From positions 62,001 through 126,000 of the forward strand of contig CANXME010002417.1 of NCBI GenBank assembly GCA_948144175.1: a stretch of DNA of 64,000 bases, written 5' to 3'. This document shows positions 41,690 through 51,271 of the stretch, piece after piece. Below the pieces are notes generated by a model, which worked only from the letters and a program-made list of their open reading frames with translations, was not told where the DNA came from and made no database searches. Position 1 is the stretch's first letter. Every line of letters begins with the position of its first letter. This DNA is from Closterium sp. NIES-65. Lineage: Eukaryota > Streptophyta > Zygnematophyceae > Desmidiales > Closteriaceae. The position numbers and the translations under genes are program-made.

Positions 41690-42560
41690 CAGCTATGCAG
41701 AAAGGCGGCTCAGCGACCGGGCGGCTCGGGTGCACAGCGGCTCGGCTCCCGGGCGGCTCGGCGGCTGGGCGGCTCGGGGACAGGGCGGCTCGGCTCCCGG
41801 GCGGCTCGGCGGCTGGGCGGCTCGGGTGCAGGGCGGCTCGGCTCCCGGGCGGCTCGGCGGCAGGGCGGCTCGGGTCCCGGGCGGCTCGGCGTTGGGCGGC
41901 TCGGCTCCCGGGCGGTTCGGCTGCTGGGGCGGCTCGGCCGGGAGATGCAGGGGCGGGGCCGTCAGGTGCAGCGGCGGGTCGACCGGTGCAGTGGCGGGCC
42001 GGCAGGTGCAGCGGCGGGCCGGCAGGTGCAGCGGCGGGCCGGCAGGTGCAGCGGCGGGCCGGCAGGTGCAGCGGCGGGCCGGCAGGTGCAGGCGGCGGGC
42101 CGTAGGGTGCAGCGGCGGGCCGTAGGGTGCAGCGGCGGGCCGGCAGGTGCAGTGGCGGGGCCGTCAGGTGAGGCGGCGGGCCGGCAGAAGCAGCGGCGGG
42201 CCGAAGGGTGCAGCGGCGGGGCCGTCAGAGGCGGCGGGCCGCTGGGTGCAGCGGCGGGCCGGCAGGTGCAGCGGCGGGCCGGCAGGAGCAGCGGCGGGCC
42301 GGCAGGAGCAGCGGCGGGGCCGTCAGGTGAGGCGGCGGGCCGGCAGGAGCAGCGGCGGGCCGTAGGGTGCAGCGGCGGGGCCGTCTGAGGCGGCGGCGGG
42401 GCCGCGGCAGTAGAGGCGGGGCCGCGTCAGGGGAGGCGGCGGGGCCGCGTCAGGGGAGGCGGCGGGGCCGCGTCAGGGGAGGCGGCGGGGCCGCGTCAAG
42501 CAGGCGGCGGGGCCGCGATCAGGAGAGGTGGCGGGGCCGCGTCTGAGGGACAGCGGGGCC
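41690..42560 (-). repeat. GC-rich tandem repeats in Copia 2 leader
   Basis: Arrays of CGGCTCGGCTCCCGGGCGG-type units (41700-41940) and GTGCAGCGGCGGGCCGGCAG-type units (41950-42400), then GCGGCGGGGCCGCGTCAGG units. Same architecture as Copia 1, different copy numbers. Confidence 0.88.
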
Positions 42561-42670
42561 GCGAGGGAAAAGGCGACCCGAGGGGTCGCTAAAAAAAAAG
42601 GCGCGCCTCGGGGCGCGCTTCGGTGGGCCCTAAAAAAAAACGGTCCTAAGGCAGGACCCGCTCTATACCA

Positions 42671-42802
42671 TGTGAAGCAAGGAAAACAGGAATGAAATGA
42701 CTAAGGAAAGATTGGGTACAAATACAACCCTAGAAACCCTGTACCCCATATGTGCTACCCCACTATAGCCTACAAACATGCATCAGCTATAATACTCTGA
42801 CA
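42671..42802 (-). repeat. 5' LTR of Copia 2
   Basis: 132 bp, next to the primer site at its low-coordinate edge (minus-strand element). Followed by target duplication ATCAC at 42803-42807. Confidence 0.94.
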
Positions 42803-43491
42803 ATCACCTTTCCCAGCACCTTCTTCATTCTGTCAGCAATCACCCTCGCCAGCACTTTGTAAGTGAAGTTTAGAAGAGTTATCGGTCGATAGTTATTCAA
42901 CTGATCCTTGTCCCCCTTCTTGTGCAGGAGTATCGTAACAGCTTCTTTGACATATTTGGAGAGGGAAGCAGAAGCCGCGAAGTCCTTCGCCATTGCTATA
43001 AAACCTTTACCCAGCAGGTCCCAGTGCGTTTCAAACAGTTCTTTCGGCAACCCATCCTTTCCAGGCGATTTGTTAGCCGCCATCACTCCAAAGGCTGCCT
43101 TAACCTCTTCTTCTGTCGAGTCAGCTGCTAGCTCCTCTGCTTCCTACTTCTCCAGCTTTTTTCCCTTTTATCGACTTCCAGTTCTCCTTAAGCCAGCATC
43201 TGTCTTCTCCGGAAATACCCGCGAAGAAAGCTGATGCTGCCTCCAAGATCCCTTTAGAGTCCGAGACTGCGCCGCTCGCTGTCTGTAACTCCGCGATTTG
43301 CGTGCTTTCCTTCCTCGCCTTTACCATTGCTGACAGATGCGGGGACGGCATTTCACCGGTAAGCTCCACCCGTAGTCCCGTCATCAGCTTCACCCGGTCC
43401 TTCTTAGCCGCATGGTACTCTTTAAGCTGCACCTCTTTCTCTGCTAACAGCATCGTCGTACGTTAGCAGGTCGGATTTCGTTCGTGCTTTT
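42803..43491 (-). mobile_element. LINE, 5' part (truncated)
   Basis: Minus-strand coding segments 43453-43121 and 43086-42808 lie in different frames, so there is a frameshift near 43120. The second reads NKSPGKDGLPKELF, VTILLHKKGDKDQLNNYRPITLLNFTYKVLARVIADR, typical of the N-terminal half of LINE reverse transcriptase. No apurinic endonuclease domain precedes it and the target duplication TTCGTTCGTGCTTTT follows at 43477-43491, so the insertion was 5'-truncated, a common outcome of target-primed reverse transcription. Confidence 0.9.
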
Positions 43492-43636
43492 AAACATTTG
43501 TAACTAATCTGCTGACAGTTTGACTTCGGTATCTTTAGTTTGACTTCAGTCTCTTCGTTACTAATGGTTCAGAATTACTGCAACTTGCGCGGGCTGTTTA
43601 TAACGTGGGCGCATTTGGCTGGTAGGTGCAGAATTT

Positions 43637-43753
43637 TGTCAAATATTATAGCCTGTAGTGGGTTGGGCTATATGGGGTACAACTAGTTAGGGTTAGGTGA
43701 TGTACCCCAATTCTGTCAACACAACGCATTCCGCTGTAGTTCTCATTCTGACA
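43637..43753 (+). repeat. 5' LTR of Copia 3
   Basis: 117 bp, identical to the 3' copy. Confidence 0.95.
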
Positions 43754-43859
43754 TGGTATCAGCAGTAGGTTAGCGCTCCTAGTCCTAGGCCCGCCCTTCC
43801 CTACCACTAGGGTTACCACTGCACCCTGCCAACCCGCCAGCGCCCTACCCCACGCCCCA

Positions 43860-44400
43860 GCCGGCGCGCCCCTCCCCTCCCTGCCCTTAGCCAGCGCCCC
43901 CGCCAGCCAGCCAGCGCGCCAGCAGCCTGCGCGCCAGCCAGCCAGCCAGCGCGCCAGCAGCCTGCGCGCCAGCCAGCCAACGCGCCAGCCCGCCAGCGCG
44001 CCAGCCAGCTAGCGCGCCAGCCAGCCAGCGCGCCAGCGCGCCAGCCAACCAGCGCGCCAGCGCGCCAGCCAGCCTGCGCGCCAGCCCGCTTGCACGCCAG
44101 CCCGCCAGCGCGCCCGCCAGCGGGCGCACCAGCGAGCCCGCCGGCTCGCCTGCCAGCGCGCCCGCCAGCGAGCTCGCCAGCGCGCCCGCCAGCACGCACG
44201 CCAGCGCGCCCGCTAGCGCGCCCGCCAGCGCGCCACGCCAGCGGGCCCCGCCAGCGCGCACGCCAGCGCGCCGCGCCCGCCAGCGCGCGCCCTGCTTAGC
44301 CGCCCGCCAGCGCGCCACGCCAGCCAGCGCGCCGCGCCGGAGCGCGCCCCTCCAGCGCGCGCCCCGCCGCCCCGCGCCCAGCCAGTGCGCGCCCCGCCTG
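43860..44400 (+). repeat. GCGCGCCAGCCAGCCA repeat in Copia 3 leader
   Basis: Variable GCGCGCCAGC and CAGCCAGC units fill the leader between primer site and gag. Unrelated in sequence to the Copia 1/2 leader repeats but in the same place and similarly GC-rich. Confidence 0.85.
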
Positions 44401-44478
44401 CGCGCACCCGCCTCGCACTCACCTCCCTCTCCTCCTCCTCTCGCGGCTAGCGGCCGCTATCACTTGTCCTTGCCCCTC

Positions 44479-45585
44479 ATGGCGACGTCTCGCGTGCTCC
44501 GTTTCGACCCTGAGGGGCGTGCAATCGACTTTAGTACCTGGCTGACGCAGGCCCAGCGCCACCTTAGGAGCCAGCGCCAGGATGGCGTGCACCTGTTTGC
44601 GCATGCGTCCGGTGCTCTGCCCGCCCCGCCGCAGCCTTCACCGCTGCCCACTACCCCACCGCCTACTTCCGAGCAGGAGGCTGAGTACCAGCGCCGGTTC
44701 CTCGCTCGTGACGTGTGGGAGTCTCGTGACGCTGCTGCCTGCCTCGCCCTGACCGACCTTCTCCCGCCGACTGAGGCTGTCCACTTCACTCAGGTCGAGT
44801 CTGCTGCAGACCTTTACACTGCTATTGTTGCTCGCTACTCCACTCCCTCCTCTGCCTCCCTCAGCCGCCTCCTCGTCCCCTTTATCTACCCTGACCTCGC
44901 CTCCTTTGAGACTGTCGCTGACCTCGCTACCCACCTGCGCTCCCTTGAAGCTCGCTTCAAGGCCGCTTGCACTGAGGAACAGCTTGCCCTTGCATCCCCC
45001 CCCATGTGGCTCACTATTCACTGGTTAGTCACTCGCCTCCCTGACCGTCTAGCCACAGCCCGCGACGCGCTTCTCCTGAAGCACCCCACTGAGCTTACTA
45101 TCGATCTTCTTGAGACCGCTCTCTCGAAGATCGAGAGTAACCTCCTCGCTGTTGCCTCCGCCTCTTCCGCGCCTCCTCCTCGTCTCTTTGAGGGGTGTGC
45201 GGTACCACAGCTTCCCACCTTCACTGCCTCGCTTGCCACTGCCGCGTCTTCTGCCTCTGAGGAGACGGCGGCCGTTTCTGTCTCTGACGGACAGAAACGT
45301 GGCAAGTCCGGCAAGAAGGGAGGGAAGGGCGGCGGGGGTTCTGGGGGTGTTGCGGGTGGCGGCGGTGGCGGTAGTACTAGTGGCGGGGGTGGCGGCGGGG
45401 GTGACTCGGGACCTGACGGCTCTCCTCTAGACGGTGGTGAGGGGTTTTCGCAGCAGCAGCAGCAGACTCCTCCGCAGCTGCCACCGCCTGGACAGCAGCA
45501 GCGGCAGGGACAGCAGCAGCAGCGCCAGGGCCAACAGCAGCGTCCGCCTCAGCAGCAGCCCCAGCAGTGGGGCACTCTGCAGTAG
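44479..45585 (+). CDS. Copia 3 gag
   Basis: 368 residues from MATSRVLRFDPEG to TAG (45583-45585). UBN2-like gag part, Gly-rich tract (about 280-315), then a Gln-rich QQQRQG/QQW tail. The stop is in CAG TAG TGG within a QQW repeat, where the neighbouring units read CAG CAG TGG. Confidence 0.9.
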   Translation: MATSRVLRFDPEGRAIDFSTWLTQAQRHLRSQRQDGVHLFAHASGALPAPPQPSPLPTTPPPTSEQEAEYQRRFLARDVWESRDAAACLALTDLLPPTEAVHFTQVESAADLYTAIVARYSTPSSASLSRLLVPFIYPDLASFETVADLATHLRSLEARFKAACTEEQLALASPPMWLTIHWLVTRLPDRLATARDALLLKHPTELTIDLLETALSKIESNLLAVASASSAPPPRLFEGCAVPQLPTFTASLATAASSASEETAAVSVSDGQKRGKSGKKGGKGGGGSGGVAGGGGGGSTSGGGGGGGDSGPDGSPLDGGEGFSQQQQQTPPQLPPPGQQQRQGQQQQRQGQQQRPPQQQPQQWGTLQ

Positions 45586-48134
45586 TGGGGCACTCAGCAG
45601 CAGTGGGGCCCTTCGCAGCAGTGGGCCCCCCCGCAGCAGTGGAGACCTACGGGCCCCCCGAGCACTGGGCGCAGTGGTGCCCCTTCTAGTCGGGGACCCC
45701 GCTCGGCCGGCCGCGACGTTGGTCCCTGTGTGTACTGGATCCTGACGGGTCCGCACAGGGGCACGTACTGCGGCCGCCCTGACCACTCTGCTGCACGCTG
45801 CTTCAGCCGTCTTGACGACCTGTACGTCCTGCACCACGGTCCCTCCGCTCCCCCGCCACCGCGCTGGGGACCACTCCTTGCTCGTGGTGTTGCTGTGTTT
45901 GATATGTCTATGGATGATGCTAGGTCTTATGCCATGTATGCTGATGTTGACTATAGTGCTGTCGGATCTGTTTACTTGCCTGTACCTAGCGTAGGATCTT
46001 TGCCTGTTGCTAGAGTAGGTGCTGGTGTAGGATCCTGTCTAGCTACTAGTACAGGTGCTCCCTCGGCGGACGCGTCGCTCTCCTTCACACTGGACTCCGG
46101 AGCGACGCAGTGCTTCTTCCGCGACAGCACGACTCTTACTCCACTCTCGGCGCCGGTTTCTGTAGCACTGGCCGATCCCTCTTCGGGACCGGTCATTGCG
46201 ACTCACGCCACTACCCTCCCGTGCCCAGCTGCCCCTTCCGGTTCTCTGACCGGCCTCCACGTTCCTACTTTCTCTAGGAACCTGGTTGGTGTGGCTCCTC
46301 TGGCGAGACAGCACGTCGGGGTCTGGTTTGAGCCTTCGGGTGACACTGCAGTCTGTGTGGACGGTGACACGTACGCCCCTCTGGCCACTTTTCGTCAGGA
46401 GCCGGGCTCTGGTCTGTACACCCTCCACACCGACACCCGTCCGGTTCCCCCGTCCCACCAGGTAGCCAGGTCCAGTCAGGTAGCTGTGCCAGGTCTAGTG
46501 GCTGCGTCGTGCTCGTGTCAGTCGCTGTCCCACCCTGCCCTCCTCTGGCACCACCGCCTTGGTCACCCGTCCCTCTCTCGTCTCCGCGCTATGTCCAGTC
46601 AGCGTCTTGTCTTAGGCCTCCCCCGCGACCTCCCGCCACTCCCGCCGTCCCCCGCTCCTCCGTGCGGTCCTTGTGTCCAGGGTCGGCTGCGCGCCACTCC
46701 TCACTCCTCCTCCCTTCGTCCAACCTCCGAGCCCTTTGAGACACTCCACTTAGACGTCTGGGGCCCCGCTCCACGGCTTGGACCTGAGCGAGAGAGCTTC
46801 TTCCTAGTGGTCGTTGACGACTACTCTCGGTACACCACCGTGTTCCCTTTGGCGAAGAAGTCCGACGTGACTTCTACGCTGATCCGGTGGCTGCTCGCCA
46901 CCGAGAGTACTCGTCGTCGTCGTGTCAGTTGTCTCCACTCCGACCGTGGGGATGAGTTTCGCTCCGGCATTCTCGCCAGATTCTGTGCTGAGCAGGGCAT
47001 CACCCAGTCCTGGACTCTTCCAGACTCTCCACAGCAGAATGGGGTTGCTGAGCGCCGGCTAGGCCTGGTCATGGAGATTGCCCGCACCTCCATGATCCAC
47101 GCCTGCGCGCCCCATTTTCTGTGGCCCTACGCGGCTCGGTACGCCGCTCACCAGCTGAACCTCTGGCCTCGCGTCTCTCGGCCAGGGGCTTCACCGACCA
47201 GTCTTTGGACAGGGTCCCCTGGTGTTGCGTCGAGGTTTAGTGTCTGGGGCTGCTTGGCGCTTGTCCGCGACACCTCTGCGGACAAGCTCTCACCTCGCGG
47301 CGTCCCCTGTGTCTTCCTTGGTTTCCCTGAGGCCTCCTCTGACTTCACCTTTTACCACCCTCCCTCCCACCGGTTCTTTGACTCTCGTGACGTCAGTTTC
47401 GATGAGTCCGTCCCCTACTTCGTCCGGTACCCCTGTCGAGGTCTCCCGGTTCCCCCCCCTCCCCTCTTCCTCGCCCCAGCTCCTCCTCCTCCCACTCCCT
47501 CTCCTCCGGTACCCCCCCCGGTTCCCGCTCCGTCAGGTGTGTCGCAGGCTACCCCCCCTCCCTTGGTCCCCCCCCAGGTCTCTCCTCCTTCCCCACAGTC
47601 GTCCTCACAGCCTCCGCAGCAGCCGTCGGCGCTTCCTCTCCCGGCCACTGCGGACTCTGAGGGTGTTGGTGCTCGAGGTGAGGGCTCTGGCGGTGCTGGT
47701 TCTGGGGGTGTTGGAGTTGGAGCTGAGCGTGCACCTGCCGCAGATGCACGTCCCGAGCGTGTTGGAGTCGGTGGTGGAGCTGGAGCTGGTGGTGTTTCTG
47801 GAGCTGGAGAGTCTGGGACTGGTGCTGGTGCCACTGGCGGCGCCACGACTGGGGGTGCGGGTACACCTCCTACAGGTACTGGTCGTGCTGCCGCAGGGGT
47901 TCCTCGCTCTGGGGGTGCTCAGCCGGGTCCTGTCGAGGGTGGAGCCGGTTCTTCTTCGTCGTCTCCTGACACCACTCCTCCTCCTCACCCCTACCCGACT
48001 CGTTACCAGGCCCTTCGTCGTCTAGAGCGTGAGGAGCAGCAGCGTTTGGAGCGTGAGAGGTCGGAGGTTCAGCAGCGGGTGGAGCGTGAGCGGTTGGAGT
48101 TTCAGCAGCAGCAGCAGCAGCAGCAGCCACAGCC

Positions 48135-48176
<42 letters not shown>

Positions 48177-50370
48177 GCCGCAGCTGCCGGAGCAGCCTCC
48201 GGCCCCTGTTTCTGGCCTTCGGGCCCTTGGTCTCCCCTCCTCTCCTCCTGTGTTCGGTCCCACGTTTCCTCCTCCGGACTCCACTCCGGCTGTCTTCCCT
48301 CGTTCTCAGTCTCCTCCGTCCCCCCCTCCTCTCGCCCACACTTGGGCCTCTCGCCCTCCTCGTGCTCGTCCCTCGTCCCCTGTCACTGACCTCCGTACCG
48401 TGTTGTTTCGTCCTCGTCCTCCTCGTTCTCCTCCGTCTGTCCTTCCTCGTCCTCCTGAGTCTTCCCTCACTGCCTCCCTGTCCACTCCGGTCACTGACTA
48501 CTACCGCACGTACCGCCCCACTCTCTCTCGTGTTCTCGCCTCTCTTGTTACAGACCCTCGTGCCTCTCCTTCCTCCGTCGCGGTCCTCACTGCCGCTGTC
48601 ACTGACTTTACTGCTACGCGTCACCTTGACTACGCCACTCGAGTTGTGGCAGCTCCTCCTGTCCGTCCTCTGTCCGCCGGGGGTGTGTGTGCCCTTGGCT
48701 GTGACGTCCTAGAGGACAGACAGTTTGAGCTAGAGTTCCTGGCAGCTGCTTCGCCTCATCTCTGTGCCATGCTGCTCACTCCTGAGGGAGACCCCGACGC
48801 TCCTGACATACCTACTCCTCGCACTTACGCTGAGGCAGTGTCAGGGCCTTGGGCCTCTCAGTGGAGAGCTGCCATGGACGCAGAGATGGCCTCCTACAGG
48901 TCCACATGCACTTACGTTGACGAGGTTCCCCCCCCAGGGGCGAACATTGTTGACGGCATGTGGATCTTCAAGGTGAAGCGGCCGCCGGGATCTCCCCCAG
49001 TCTTCAAGGCACGCTACGTGGCTAGAGGGTTCAGTCAGCGCGAGAGGGTTGACTTCTTTCAGACCTTCGCGCCCACCCCGAAGATGACCACTCTTCGGGT
49101 TTTACTGCACGTAGCAGCGCAGAGAGACTACGAGCTACACTCTCTTGACTTCTCCACTGCCTTCCTCCAGGGCTGCTTACACGAGGAGATCTGGCTGCGT
49201 CGTCCTCCGGGCTTCACTGGCACTTTCCCGCCTGGGACCCAGTGGAGCCTCAGACGACCGGTCTACTGTCTCCGCCAGGCACCCCGTGAGTGGCACGACA
49301 CTCTCCGCTCTACTCTCTCCGACCTCGGGTTTGAGCCGTCTTCCGCCGACCCGTCGCTGTTTGTTCGTCGTGGCCGTACACCTTTCTTCGTCCTAGTCTA
49401 TGTTGACGACTTGGTTTTTGCCACGGCCGACACAGCTGCACTGGCGGAGGTGAAGTCCGAACTGCAGAAGAGACACACCTGCACTGACCTTGGGGAACTG
49501 CGCCGCTACCTTGGCCTGCAGATCTCCAGGGACAGAGCCGCTCGCACCATCACTCTCACTCATTCACACATGGTGCAGCAGGTTCTTCAGCGGTTCGGGC
49601 TTCAGGACTCTTCTCCTGCCCCCACTCCTCTTGCTGTAGACCACAGACTCACTGGGCCTTTTCTTGACGAGCCGTTCGAGCCCAGTGGTCCCTACGCAGA
49701 GCTGGTGGGCTGCCTCATGTACCTGATGACGTGCACTCGCCCGGACCTCGCCTTCCCCCTTAGCATCCTGTCTCGCTTTGTTGCGACTGGGAGACACCGT
49801 CCTGTTCACTGGGCGGCGGCTAAGAGGGTGGCGAAGTACCTTGGCGCGACATCAGGCATGGGGCTTGTACTTGGAGTGACACAGCCAGTTGTACTCACCG
49901 GTCACTGTGACTCTTCCTACGCTGACGACGTTGAGACTCAGAGGTCTACGCAGGGTTACTGTTTCAGCCTGGGTTCTGGAGCTGTTTCGTGGAGGTCTAC
50001 TCGGTCCTCCTCTGTTGCGACTTCTACCGCAGAGGCCGAGATCTACGCTGGGGCCCTTGCTGCTCAGGAGCTACGCTGGTTGACCTTTTTGCTCATTGAC
50101 CTTGGTGAGCGGCCGAGCTCTGCACCGACCCTGTTTGCTGACAACAGGGCGATGATTCTCCTGTGTCGTGAGCCTCGACTGGAGAGCCGAGTGAAGCACA
50201 TCGACGTCAGGTACTTCCTCCTTCGAGAGTTGCAGAGACGCGGACAGGCTCGTCTGGACTTTGTGGCCTCCGAGGCCAACACTGCAGACATCTTCACCAA
50301 GGCCCTCCAGCCTTGTGACCACCGTCGGTTTTGTCTGCAGTTAGGCCTCGTTGAGACTGGGTCTAGTTGA
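45586..50370 (+). CDS. Copia 3 pol region (same frame as gag)
   Basis: Open for about 1595 codons after the TAG, in the gag frame. Starts with more QQW units, then C-x12-C-x4-H-x4-C (CVYWILTG.. YCGRPDHSAARC), protease LDSGAT, WHHRLGHPS and CGPC, integrase DVWGP, HSDRGDEF and QQNGVAERR, a Pro/Gln-rich spacer (CAG repeat at 48100-48180), reverse transcriptase YVDDLVFA and RNase H, ending ADIFTKALQPCDHRRF. All catalytic motifs look intact. The first ATG after the TAG is at about 45906. Confidence 0.92.
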
Positions 50371-50592
50371 CTGCTATAGGGTGCTCTTTGTCTGTTGCTT
50401 GCTTGTACCTTATATATATATATTTGTTTGCACACTTTAGGACTGGCCTTGTGGCCCTTTGCTTGTGCTCAGATTAGGTGGTGACGTTGTGATCCACCCT
50501 GAGCTTTGTTTTCTGTCTCTTGTTTTTGACTGGTCTTGTGACCGTAGGTTGCTTGTTGTTGATTGGCCTTCCCCACTTAGGCTATGGGGGTG

Positions 50593-50709
50593 TGTCAAAT
50601 ATTATAGCCTGTAGTGGGTTGGGCTATATGGGGTACAACTAGTTAGGGTTAGGTGATGTACCCCAATTCTGTCAACACAACGCATTCCGCTGTAGTTCTC
50701 ATTCTGACA
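50593..50709 (+). repeat. 3' LTR of Copia 3
   Basis: 117 bp, identical to the 5' LTR; a purine tract (GGCTATGGGGGTG) precedes it. Confidence 0.95.
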
Positions 50710-51271
50710 ACTTTCTATCAGGTTTGTGCGAATTTGGGTGCAGGGGTTGAGCATCTTGTGTACAGATATCTGTGTCAAAGACAGCAACAAGAAGACCGAG
50801 GCCGCATGCTACTGTACACCAAGAAGACAGTCCACATTATTTACATTGATACAGTAATCTGGAGAGTGATAATGGACAGTGACAGAATAACCACTGAACT
50901 GAACATCGGATCAGAAATCCATCATGAGACTGCACCGGGAATTGTGAGCAAACCCGTAATTTAGACACTAGTAGTGAGAACTTCCCTCCCTCTTGTTCAT
51001 CTATGAAACGGCCTCTTTCTTTGCATGAGGTGTTGTTCATATGGTGTATGTGACAGCGTGAAACGCGCTGAGGTCGACTCTTGAAACCGTTTGCCGATTT
51101 GACTTTCCAGCGAGCATAAGTGGAGATGTTCACACTTCCAACGACTTCTAGAGTGGCGCGACTACCACTGCTTTGAAGCTTCCACCATAGATCTATGCTT
51201 CCTAGATACTTTCCATCTAGACCTCGAGGCTTCCAGGCGTTTAGACATTCAACCTTCCAGCCTTCCAGGCC
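50710..51271. other. upstream region of the PLOD-like gene
   Basis: Host sequence with no supported gene. With 24757-25605 and 43492-43636 it forms the original intergenic gap of roughly 1.5 kb, now expanded by about 25 kb of retroelements. Confidence 0.5.

Larger units (their letters stand above)
35388..42802 (-). mobile_element. Copia-type LTR retrotransposon 2 (same family, opposite strand)
   Basis: 7415 bp. 132-bp LTRs at 35388-35519 and 42671-42802 differ at one base. Target duplication ATCAC at 35383-35387 and 42803-42807. The primer site read on the minus strand is TGGTATAGAGC, lacking two bases relative to Copia 1. The coding region is close to Copia 1 but has an in-frame TAG between gag and protease and a Ser-to-Cys change in the protease motif. 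Confidence 0.95.
43637..50709 (+). mobile_element. Copia-type LTR retrotransposon 3 (different family)
   Basis: 7073 bp. Identical 117-bp LTRs at 43637-43753 and 50593-50709 (TGTCAA...TCTGACA). Primer site TGGTATCAGCAG at 43754. Flanks AATTT (43632-43636) and ACTTT (50710-50714) are a target duplication with one mismatch. The LTR shares blocks such as TATGGGGTACA with Copia 1/2, so the families are related but distinct. Confidence 0.95.

Noticed and set aside
41690..42560. rRNA or CpG-island-like GC-rich block
   Set aside because: It is the tandem-repeat leader of Copia 2, mirrored in Copia 1; no rRNA sequence recognised.
51070..51090. GGTCGACTCTTGAAACC as a palindrome-family member
   Set aside because: Only partial likeness and no flanking direct repeat seen.
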